The notes under the pieces were generated by a model. That model did not search any database, had not been told where the DNA came from, and saw nothing but the letters and a program-made list of their open reading frames with translations. A stretch of 64,000 bases of DNA. Source: Sphaerisporangium album (GTDB lineage Bacteria; Actinomycetota; Actinomycetes; Streptosporangiales; Streptosporangiaceae). The stretch spans positions 219,153-283,152 of the forward strand of contig NZ_QOIL01000014.1 in assembly GCF_003323745.1 (NCBI RefSeq), given 5' to 3'. The translations under genes were made by a program, and so were the position numbers. Positions 57,604-64,000 of the stretch are shown here, piece by piece. Position 1 is the first letter of the stretch; the number at the start of each line of letters is the position of its first letter.

Positions 57604-58500
57604 GTGGAGGAGACGGCCGGAACTCCGGTGCAGGTGACGGGCACGGTGCTCACGACGCGCCGCGTCGACGCCTACCACGCGCTGACCGTGGTGGCGCCGG
57701 GCATCGCCGAGCGCTTCCGTCCCGGGCACTTCGTCTCCGTGGCCGTCGGCGGGCCGCACACCTCCATGCCGTCGCGGCGGGCCTTCTCGGTGCACGACGT
57801 CAAGCCCGACTACGGCGGCACGGTGGAGCTGGTCTTCGCCGTGCGCGGCCGGGGCACCGCTTGGCTGGCCGAGCGCAAGGCCAGGGAGACCCTGGACCTG
57901 GTGGGCCCGCTCGGCCGCCCGTTCCCCGTGCCGCGCGACCCGTGCACGTGCGTGCTGGTCGGCGGCGAGTACGGCTCGGCGTCGCTGTTCGCGCTGGCCG
58001 ACACGCTGCAGCAGCGCGGCTGCCGGGTCGACTTCGTGCTCGGGGCCGCCTCCGCCGACCGGGTGTTCGGCGCGCTGCGCGCCCGCCGCATGGGGGAGAC
58101 GACCACCCTCACCACCGAGGACGGCTCGCTCGGCCTGCGCGGCCGGGTCACCGACGCCCTGCCCTCGGTGATCGCCGACGCGCGGGCCGACGTGGTGTAC
58201 GCGTGCGGCCCGATGCCGATGCTGCGCGGCGTCACCGCCGTGGCGGTCGAGTTCGACATCCCCGTGCAGGTTTCGGTCGAGGAGTCGATGGCCTGCGGGT
58301 ACGGCGTCTGCATGACGTGCGTGCTGCCGGTCATCGGCGACGACGGCGTGACCCGCATGGCACGGTCCTGCGTGGACGGGCCGGTCTTCCGCGGCGAGCG
58401 GGTGCGGTTCGAGGACATCGGGACGATCCCGTTCGACGCCCTGGGCGCGCCCGGGGGACGAGCACAGGAGGGGGGTGCTCACACCCGAAATGTCAGTTGA
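57604..58500 (+). CDS. pyrK: Dihydroorotate dehydrogenase electron-transfer subunit
   Basis: A ferredoxin-reductase-like subunit of up to 298 residues. FAD is bound by RAFSVHDVK; NAD by the VLVGGEYGSASLF and YACGPMPMLRG region. The C-terminal 2Fe-2S cluster has four Cys in ESMACGYGVCMTCVLP and RSCVDGP. With PyrD it forms the NAD-linked class 1B enzyme. The start is uncertain: GTG codons at 57604, 57628 and 57634 are all possible, and 57628 gives the usual VQVTGTVL opening. It follows carB by 14 bases and overlaps pyrD. Confidence 0.88.
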   Translation: MEETAGTPVQVTGTVLTTRRVDAYHALTVVAPGIAERFRPGHFVSVAVGGPHTSMPSRRAFSVHDVKPDYGGTVELVFAVRGRGTAWLAERKARETLDLVGPLGRPFPVPRDPCTCVLVGGEYGSASLFALADTLQQRGCRVDFVLGAASADRVFGALRARRMGETTTLTTEDGSLGLRGRVTDALPSVIADARADVVYACGPMPMLRGVTAVAVEFDIPVQVSVEESMACGYGVCMTCVLPVIGDDGVTRMARSCVDGPVFRGERVRFEDIGTIPFDALGAPGGRAQEGGAHTRNVS

Positions 58501-59464
58501 CATGCGGACGTACCTCGCGCACGTCGAACTGGCCAACCCGATCACCACGGCCGCCGGGTGCGCCGCCTCCGGTGCCGAGCTCTCCCAGTTCTTCGACCTG
58601 GCCCGCCTGGGCGCGGTCGTCACCCGCTCGATCACCATGGCGCCCCGCGCCGGCCGGCCCACCCCCCGCATGGCCGAGACCCCCTCGGGCATGCTCAACG
58701 CCGTCGGCCTGCAGGGCCCCGGCGTGGAGGTGTTCCTGGAGCGGGAGCTGCCGCGCCTGGTCGACCGGGGCGCCAGGGCCGTGGTCTCGGTCGCGGGCGG
58801 CAGCGTGGCCGAGTACGCCGCCCTGGCCCGGAGGCTGTCGGACGCGCCCGGCGTCGCGGCGGTCGAGGTCAACCTGTCCTGCCCCAACGTCGAGGACCTC
58901 GGCCGGGTGTTCGCCCGCGACCCCGCGGCCTCCGCCGAGGTGATCTCCTCGGTGCGCGCGACCATGCGGTACGACGTCCCGGTCATCGCCAAGCTGGCTC
59001 CCGACGTCGCCGACATCGTCGCGGTGGCCCGCGCCTGCGTCGACGGCGGAGCCGACGCCCTGGCCATGATCAACACGCCGCTCGGCATGAGCATCGACGT
59101 CGACAGCATGCGCCCGTCGCTCGCCGCCGGTACCGGCGGGCTCTCCGGGCCCGCCATCCGGCCGCTCGCGGTGCGCTGCCTGTGGCAGGTGCACGCCGCG
59201 ATGCCCGGCGTGCCCATCGTCGGCATGGGCGGCGTCATGACCGGCCGCGACGCGCTGGAGATGATCCTCGCGGGCGCCTGCGTCGTCTCCGTCGGCACCG
59301 CACTCTTCCACGACCCCTACGCCTGCCTGCGCATCCTGCGGGAGCTCGAGGACCTGCTCAAGGAGCGCGGCTTCGAGCGTCTCGCCGACGCGGTCGGGCT
59401 GGCCCACCGTCCGCCCGGGGCGGGACCCCGGCACCGTATCGACCTCGAGGAGAGCTCTCTGTGA
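58490..59464 (+). CDS. pyrD: Dihydroorotate dehydrogenase, class 1B catalytic subunit
   Basis: A 324-residue FMN TIM barrel oxidising dihydroorotate to orotate. [22 protein letters not shown], the substrate region [40 protein letters not shown] and [22 protein letters not shown] are family signatures. The ATG at 58490 gives [10 protein letters not shown], like homologues; a GTG at 58475 with a close AGGAG is an alternative. It overlaps pyrK and is coupled to pyrF by GTGA. Confidence 0.92.
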   Translation: MSVDMRTYLAHVELANPITTAAGCAASGAELSQFFDLARLGAVVTRSITMAPRAGRPTPRMAETPSGMLNAVGLQGPGVEVFLERELPRLVDRGARAVVSVAGGSVAEYAALARRLSDAPGVAAVEVNLSCPNVEDLGRVFARDPAASAEVISSVRATMRYDVPVIAKLAPDVADIVAVARACVDGGADALAMINTPLGMSIDVDSMRPSLAAGTGGLSGPAIRPLAVRCLWQVHAAMPGVPIVGMGGVMTGRDALEMILAGACVVSVGTALFHDPYACLRILRELEDLLKERGFERLADAVGLAHRPPGAGPRHRIDLEESSL

Positions 59465-60159
59465 CGTCCGCACCCATCGCCGTCGCCCTGGACGCACCCG
59501 ACCTGGAGACGGCGGCCCGCTGGGCGGCCGCGGTCACTCCGCACGTGAGCACCGTGAAGGTCGGCCTCGAACTCTACCTCCGTTACGGCCCCGACGTGAT
59601 CGCCTCGGTGCGAGGCGCCACGGGCGTCCAGGTCTTCCTCGACCTCAAGCTGCACGACATCCCGAACACCGTCGCCGGAGCCGCGCGCGCCGTCGCGCGT
59701 CTCAGGCCGGCCATCCTCACCGTGCACGCCGCGGGCGGGCACACGATGATCAAGGCCGCGGTCGAGAACGCCCCGCACACGCGCATCGCCGCCGTCACGG
59801 CCCTGACGTCGCTCTCAGAGGCCGATCTGGAGCGTATCGGAGTCAGGGGACCCGCGAGCGACGCCGTGCGCCGTCTGGCCGTCGAGGCCGTGGGCGCGGG
59901 CGCCCAGGCCCTGGTCTGCTCGCCCCGCGAGGTCGCCGCGGTGCGGGCGGAGGTCGGGCCCGGCATCATGCTGATCACACCCGGGGTGCGGCCCGCCGGT
60001 TCCGACACCCAGGATCAGGCAAGAGTAGCGACTCCCGAGCAAGCCGTCGCCGACGGGGCCGATCTTCTCGTGATCGGGCGTCCCATCACGGGGGCCGCCG
60101 ACCCCGGGGCCGCCGCCGCGCGCATCGCCGGGGCGCTGCGCCGCGTCCTGTCGGCCTGA
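59461..60159 (+). CDS. pyrF: Orotidine 5'-phosphate decarboxylase
   Basis: A 232-residue decarboxylase giving UMP. The catalytic Lys/Asp cluster is in [18 protein letters not shown]; the start [22 protein letters not shown] and [24 protein letters not shown] are typical of the short bacterial type. GTG at 59461 overlaps the pyrD stop. It is the last gene of the operon. Confidence 0.94.
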   Translation: MTSAPIAVALDAPDLETAARWAAAVTPHVSTVKVGLELYLRYGPDVIASVRGATGVQVFLDLKLHDIPNTVAGAARAVARLRPAILTVHAAGGHTMIKAAVENAPHTRIAAVTALTSLSEADLERIGVRGPASDAVRRLAVEAVGAGAQALVCSPREVAAVRAEVGPGIMLITPGVRPAGSDTQDQARVATPEQAVADGADLLVIGRPITGAADPGAAAARIAGALRRVLSA

Positions 60160-60255
60160 GCCGCCTCCTCCCGGCCGCCCGTCACCGCGGCCTCCTCCCG
60201 ACCCGTTCTCCGGCCCGCGTGACGGTGCCGCGCGGGCTTCGGGCGTCGCCGCGCG

Positions 60256-60338
60256 GGCCTTCGCGAACGCTTTCCGGGCGCCGTTCCGGCGGTTCCCGCG
60301 CGCCGTTCGGGCGTCGCCGCGGGTGGTTCGCGAAGGCC
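60256..60338. repeat. Duplicated segment forming a large inverted repeat after pyrF
   Basis: GGCCTTCGCGAA (60256-60267) is mirrored by TTCGCGAAGGCC (60327-60338). The flanking text also repeats directly: GGGCGTCGCCGCG occurs at about 60241 and 60310. It may serve as the operon terminator. Confidence 0.55.
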
Positions 60339-60560
60339 TTCGGGACTAGCCCGGTCGGGGGCGGGCCGTCCGGGGGTGACTAGCCCGAAAGGGGCCTGCA
60401 CAGGCGGGTTTTGTCGACGGAATGCGATTCTTCGAACACGAAGAGTGATGAAAACAATTTTGTGAGGGGAGAAACTGGGCTTGACGTTGCTTGAAGGCCC
60501 AAGACCAGCTAGTTTCCCCTCCCGTCCGAGTACATCGACAGAAATTCGAGGTGACCCGGC
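60339..60560 (+). other. mihF upstream region
   Basis: Contains GACTAGCCCG twice (60344-60353, 60378-60387), a small palindrome CTTCG-AACA-CGAAG (60430-60443) and the AT-richest stretch of the area (60420-60475). TTGACG at 60481 and TAGTTT at 60510 look like promoter boxes but are 23 bases apart, so the mihF promoter is not firmly placed. Confidence 0.4.
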
Positions 60561-60884
60561 GTGGCTCTTCCTCCCCTGACCCCCGAGCAGCGCGCCGCAG
60601 CCCTGGAGAAGGCTGCCAAAGCCCGCAAGGAGCGTGCCGAGGTCAAGAACCGGCTCAAGCACGGCGCGGTTTCTCTGGCTGAGGTGCTGAAGGATGGTCA
60701 GACCGACGACGTCATCGGCAAGATGAAGGTGTCGGCACTTTTGGAGTCGCTCCCCGGCGTGGGCAAGGTCCGCGCCAAGCAGCTCATGGAGCGGCTCGGT
60801 ATCGCCGAGTCCCGCCGCGTGCGGGGTCTCGGCGCCAACCAGCGGGCCGCTCTGGAGCGTGAGTTCGGCGGCGCCGAGAGCTGA
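60561..60884 (+). CDS. mihF: Actinobacterial integration host factor mIHF
   Basis: A 107-residue nucleoid protein: a basic N-terminal helix (EKAAKARKERAEVKNRLKHG) and a helix-two-turn-helix DNA-binding core (LLESLPGVGKVRAKQLMERLGIAESRRVRGLG). It bends or compacts DNA and is specific to actinobacteria. The GTG at 60561 is preceded by GAGGTGA. It lies immediately upstream of gmk and rpoZ, the conserved order in this phylum. Confidence 0.94.
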   Translation: MALPPLTPEQRAAALEKAAKARKERAEVKNRLKHGAVSLAEVLKDGQTDDVIGKMKVSALLESLPGVGKVRAKQLMERLGIAESRRVRGLGANQRAALEREFGGAES

Positions 60885-61006
60885 TTCTCGGTTAGCTGGA
60901 GCAAGATCTACGGGGGTGTGGAGTGACCGGTACGTCCTGGCCCGAAGAGGGCGGCGCCCACGAGGTGCCCGTTTTCGGGGGGTTCGGGACACGTAGCGGT
61001 GACTGT

Positions 61007-61600
61007 ATGCCTTCATCCGGGAGTCCGGAGGCGGCGCACGTCTCCTCCGGACCGACGGGCAATCGCCTGACGGTCCTCTCCGGGCCGTCCGGCGTGGGAA
61101 AGTCCACGGTCGTCGCCGAGCTTCGGCGGTCCCACCCCGAGGTGTGGCTGTCGGTCTCGGTGACCACCCGGGCCCCCCGTCCCGGCGAGACGCACGGAGT
61201 CGAGTACTACTTCGTCTCCGACGAGGAGTTCGATCGCCTGGTCGCCGCGGGTGAGCTCCTCGAATGGGCGGAGTTCGCCGGCAACCGCTACGGGACGCCG
61301 CGCGCGCCCGTCGAGCGCAAGCTCGCCGACGGAGTCCCCACGCTCCTGGAGATCGACCTCCAGGGCGCCCGTCAGGTGCGCGAGACCATGCCCGAGGCGC
61401 TCCTGGTCTTCCTGGCCCCGCCGAGCTGGGAGGAACTGGAAAGCCGCCTGCGCGGTCGCGGCACCGAGCCGGAGCACGTCATCGAGCGCCGTCTGGCCGC
61501 CGGCCGGGTCGAGCTCGCCGCCGAGAAGGAGTTCGACCTTTCGCTGGTCAACACGGCCGTCAACGAGGTATGCGTCCGGCTGATAGCCTTGATGAAGTGA
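61007..61600 (+). CDS. gmk: Guanylate kinase
   Basis: A 197-residue kinase converting GMP to GDP. The P-loop is [13 protein letters not shown], followed by [22 protein letters not shown] and [12 protein letters not shown] of the GMP-binding region. The ATG at 61007 gives a normal-length N-terminus; a GTG at 60923 would add 28 residues not typical of the family. It is between mihF and rpoZ. Confidence 0.9.
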   Translation: MPSSGSPEAAHVSSGPTGNRLTVLSGPSGVGKSTVVAELRRSHPEVWLSVSVTTRAPRPGETHGVEYYFVSDEEFDRLVAAGELLEWAEFAGNRYGTPRAPVERKLADGVPTLLEIDLQGARQVRETMPEALLVFLAPPSWEELESRLRGRGTEPEHVIERRLAAGRVELAAEKEFDLSLVNTAVNEVCVRLIALMK

Positions 61601-61705
61601 AGATCGGCCACGCGCGCGCGACCTGCGCGCCTTTCGCGCTTGGTATTCTTCGAGGCCGAGACCGATTCTTCGATCGATCCGACATCCGACTGAGAGGCCG
61701 ACGAC

Positions 61706-61972
61706 GTGGCAGGCACTGCCCCGGTTGCCGAAGGCATCACCAACCCGCCGATCGACCAGTTGCTTGAGGTCGTCGACAGCAAGTACAGCCTGGTCATCAT
61801 GGGCGCGAAGCGGGCGCGCCAGATCAACGCCTACTACTCCCAGCTCGGCGAGGGCCTTCTGGAGTACGTCGGGCCGCTCGTCGAGACCCACGCCCAGGAG
61901 AAGCCCCTCTCCATCGCGCTGCGCGAGGTCTCCGAGGGCCTGCTGACCTCCGAGGCCGTCGAGGGCACCTGA
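61706..61972 (+). CDS. rpoZ: RNA polymerase omega subunit
   Basis: An 88-residue subunit that assists RNA polymerase assembly. [20 protein letters not shown] and [26 protein letters not shown] are the actinobacterial omega signature. GTG at 61706. The 105-base gap after gmk holds a possible TATTCT -10 at 61644. Confidence 0.95.
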   Translation: MAGTAPVAEGITNPPIDQLLEVVDSKYSLVIMGAKRARQINAYYSQLGEGLLEYVGPLVETHAQEKPLSIALREVSEGLLTSEAVEGT

Positions 61973-61997
61973 CGCGACCGCCGTCCGCGCACCCGTG

Positions 61998-63218
61998 ATG
62001 AACATCCAGGCCTCCGCCAGGCCCAGGGTCGTCCTCGGCGTCGGCGCGGGCATCGCGGCGTACAAGGCGTGTGAGCTGCTGCGGCTGTTCACCGAGTCCG
62101 GCCACGACGTCCGCGTCGTCCCCACGCGGGACGCGCTGCGGTTCGTCGGCGAGCCGACCTGGGCGGCCCTGTCCGGCAACCCCGTGACCAGCGAGGTCTG
62201 GGAGTCCGTGCACGAGGTGCCGCACGTCCGCATCGGCCAGGCCGCCGATCTGGTCGTCGTCGCCCCGGCCACCGCCGACATCATGGCCAAGGCCGCGCAC
62301 GGCCTGGCCGGCGACCTCCTCACCAACACGCTGCTGACCGCGCGCTGCCCAGTGGTGTTCGCCCCGGCGATGCACACCGAGATGTGGGAGCACCCCGCCA
62401 CGCGCGCGAACGTCGCCACCCTGCGCGAGCGCGGCTGCCTGGTCATCGACCCGGCCGTGGGCCGCCTGACCGGCGCCGACACCGGCCGGGGGCGGCTGCC
62501 CGATCCTCTCCAGATCTTCGAGGTCTGCCGCCGCGTCCTCGGCGGGCGCGCGCTCGATCTCGCCGGCCGCCGCGTGGCGGTGTCGGCGGGCGGCACCCGT
62601 GAGGCGATCGACCCGGTGCGGTTCATCGGCAACCGCTCGTCCGGGCTCCAGGGGTACGCGCTGGCGCGCACGGCGGTGGCGCGGGGCGCCCAGGTGACGA
62701 TGGTCGCCGCCAACGTCGCCCTGCCCGACCCGGCGGGGGCCACGGTGGTGCGCGTGGAGTCGGCGCTGGACCTGCGGGCGGCGATGCTGGAGGCCGCCGA
62801 GTCCGCCGACGCGGTCGTCATGGCGGCGGCGGTGGCCGACTTCCGGCCCGCCGCGCGGAGCGACTCGAAGATCAAGAAGTCGTCCGCCGAGCCTGACCCC
62901 ATTCATCTCACGAAGAATCCAGACATTCTCGCGGAGCTGTGCGACCGGCGCCGGGAGGGGCACAAGCCCTCGCCCGCCGTCATCGCGGGCTTCGCCGCCG
63001 AGACCGACGACGTCCTCGCCAACGGCCAGGCCAAGCTGGCGCGTAAGGGGTGCGATCTGCTCGTCGTCAACCAGGTGGGGCCGAACCTCGCCTTCGGCAC
63101 GCCCGACAACGCGGCCGTGGTCCTGGTCGCCGGCGGCGACCCCGTCGAGGTGCCGCGCGGCCCCAAGGAAGACCTCGCCGACGTCGTCTGGGATCTCGTG
63201 GCCGCCCGTCTCGCCTGA
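61998..63218 (+). CDS. coaBC: Phosphopantothenoylcysteine synthetase/decarboxylase
   Basis: A 406-residue bifunctional coenzyme A enzyme. The N-terminal CoaC flavoprotein half has VVLGVGAGIAAYKACELLR and FAPAMHTEMWEHPATRANV; the C-terminal CoaB half has VSAGGTREAIDPVRFIGNRSSG, VMAAAVADFRP and KIKK. The ATG at 61998 is preferred over an adjoining GTG. It follows rpoZ by 25 bases, the order common in actinobacteria. Confidence 0.94.
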   Translation: MNIQASARPRVVLGVGAGIAAYKACELLRLFTESGHDVRVVPTRDALRFVGEPTWAALSGNPVTSEVWESVHEVPHVRIGQAADLVVVAPATADIMAKAAHGLAGDLLTNTLLTARCPVVFAPAMHTEMWEHPATRANVATLRERGCLVIDPAVGRLTGADTGRGRLPDPLQIFEVCRRVLGGRALDLAGRRVAVSAGGTREAIDPVRFIGNRSSGLQGYALARTAVARGAQVTMVAANVALPDPAGATVVRVESALDLRAAMLEAAESADAVVMAAAVADFRPAARSDSKIKKSSAEPDPIHLTKNPDILAELCDRRREGHKPSPAVIAGFAAETDDVLANGQAKLARKGCDLLVVNQVGPNLAFGTPDNAAVVLVAGGDPVEVPRGPKEDLADVVWDLVAARLA

Positions 63219-63363
63219 CGCGGGGCTCCCCGACGTGGCGCTTCCCACGGGGCGATTTAACGAGGTATGGCCCATTGTGACCTCGTCGTGCCTGGCGACG
63301 CCTTGATGACGGTCGTCCCCGGGCGGATACTCCAGTTGGACGCTGGAGCGAGAGGGCCATCCC

Positions 63364-63732
63364 ATGCCGGTCACCGCCGCCGTCAGAGAGCGCTGCCGAT
63401 CCCTGTTGCCCCCGGGCGAGGAACTGCACTACGTCTTCCCCGTGACCCTGGTCGGGTCGGGAGGAGTGGCCCACTACATCGTCGTCGTGACCGGCCTGTC
63501 GGTGACGGTGATGGCGACGAAGGTCTTCAGCCACAACGAGCCGGCCGTGGTGTGGGCCAGGTACCCGCGCAGAACGCGACTCGGTCCCGTGCGGCCCGGT
63601 GAGGGGCCGACGATACGGTTGGGTGATACCGTTTTCGAGGTCGACGATGAATACGTCGCCGTCGTCGGAGCGGCGGACACCGAGGCGTTCTCTCCGGGCG
63701 ATCTGCCGAAGGATCCACTTCCCGATCTCTAG
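63364..63732 (+). CDS. Hypothetical protein between coaBC and metK
   Basis: A 122-residue protein I do not recognise. It begins MPVTAAVRERCRSLLPPGEE and has alternating hydrophobic strands (LHYVFPVTLVGSGGVAHYIVVVTGLSVTVMATKVF) ending with an acidic tail, which suggests a small beta-barrel such as a PH-like fold. No signal peptide. The ATG at 63364 follows GAGAGGG. It stands alone between core genes. Confidence 0.6.
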   Translation: MPVTAAVRERCRSLLPPGEELHYVFPVTLVGSGGVAHYIVVVTGLSVTVMATKVFSHNEPAVVWARYPRRTRLGPVRPGEGPTIRLGDTVFEVDDEYVAVVGAADTEAFSPGDLPKDPLPDL

Positions 63733-63861
63733 GCCGCCGCCACGAAGCGAGACGCCTGCGCGGTGGTGCACCCCATCGGGCTACACTCGGCGCAGTGCCT
63801 TGGCCGCCCAAACGCCAAAGCCACGACGACGTCAGCAGCCGCTGCATGAGGAGCCACTGAG

Positions 63862-64000
63862 TTGACCCGCCGCCTGTTCACCTCCGAGTCGGTCACGGAA
63901 GGCCACCCGGACAAGATCGCCGACCAGATCAGCGACGCCGTTCTCGACGCCATGCTCAAGGGCGACCCGAAGAGCCGCGTCGCGGTCGAGACCCTGATCA
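63862..64000 (+). CDS. metK: S-adenosylmethionine synthetase, 5' end only
   Basis: The first 46 codons of metK, cut by the window edge. The sequence [20 protein letters not shown], with the ATP-binding His in GHPDK, is diagnostic. The enzyme makes S-adenosylmethionine from methionine and ATP. The start is a rare TTG at 63862, seven bases after GAGGAG; no ATG or GTG fits. A TACACT box at 63782 may be the promoter. No SAM riboswitch is seen. Confidence 0.93.
   Translation, partial: MTRRLFTSESVTEGHPDKIADQISDAVLDAMLKGDPKSRVAVETLI

Noticed and set aside
60430..60443. CTTCG-AACA-CGAAG as a LexA site upstream of mihF
   Set aside because: It lacks the GAAC-N4-GTTC geometry of the actinobacterial SOS box; it is only a small palindrome.
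63733..63861. SAM riboswitch upstream of metK
   Set aside because: None of the SAM aptamer core sequences could be recognised in this 129-base gap.

Overview
The window is GC-rich (roughly 70 per cent or more by eye) and comes from a filamentous-type actinomycete. Evidence includes BldD with an intact cyclic-di-GMP signature, the actinobacterial integration host factor mIHF, a SAV_6107-type HEPN gene, an Rv2175c homologue, frequent GTG starts, and many genes whose -10 box sits 6-8 bases before the start codon (probable leaderless mRNAs). The family is probably Streptosporangiales-like, but this is inferred from gene style only. No tRNA, rRNA, CRISPR array or intact mobile element was seen.

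Layout. 1-8.1 kb: a VIT/vWA protein (cut by the window edge) with its MerR regulator, a divergent Dps ferritin, a KAP P-loop NTPase carrying a degenerate caspase-like head, a MarR-acetyltransferase fusion and a beta-propeller lactonase. 8.1-13.4 kb: a phosphofructokinase with pyrophosphate-type residues under a DasR-like box, thiI, gene and transposase remnants, and a DAHP synthase behind an aromatic leader peptide and attenuator. 13.7-18.9 kb: a toxin-antitoxin pair, a molybdo-oxidoreductase, a LytS/LytR two-component pair and endonuclease IV. 19.0-27.2 kb: a nine-gene purine-degradation operon (OHCU decarboxylase, HIU hydrolase, uricase, two of three xanthine dehydrogenase-type subunits, 8-oxoguanine deaminase, glycerate kinase, allantoinase, allantoicase). 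27.3-36.3 kb: a PASTA Ser/Thr kinase, the TPP-riboswitch-controlled thiOSG operon, a ferredoxin-reductase-like flavoprotein, an Rv2175c homologue coupled to thiE, a polyprenyl synthase and metF.

36.6-45.9 kb is the accessory stretch. A small adaptor-like protein, a 1211-residue STAND/NACHT-like NTPase with a helical-repeat tail and a LamG protein are tightly coupled. They are followed by a methyltransferase, a TIM-barrel glycosidase-like protein, an amidohydrolase and an acetyltransferase. The adaptor's tail and the NTPase's head share one short motif, so this is my best candidate for an undescribed conflict or signalling system; the KAP protein at 2.6-5.7 kb is the second.

46-64 kb returns to core functions: YbaK deacylase, L,D-transpeptidase, an SOS-type promoter upstream of a HEPN gene, bldD, the pyrimidine operon pyrR-pyrB-pyrC-carA-carB-pyrK-pyrD-pyrF (with a 13-codon mini-ORF bridging pyrC and carA), then mihF, gmk, rpoZ, coaBC, a small unknown gene and the start of metK. 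The pyrimidine genes run almost entirely by stop-start overlaps and give the complete path from bicarbonate and glutamine to UMP, with PyrR and a leader hairpin as probable control.
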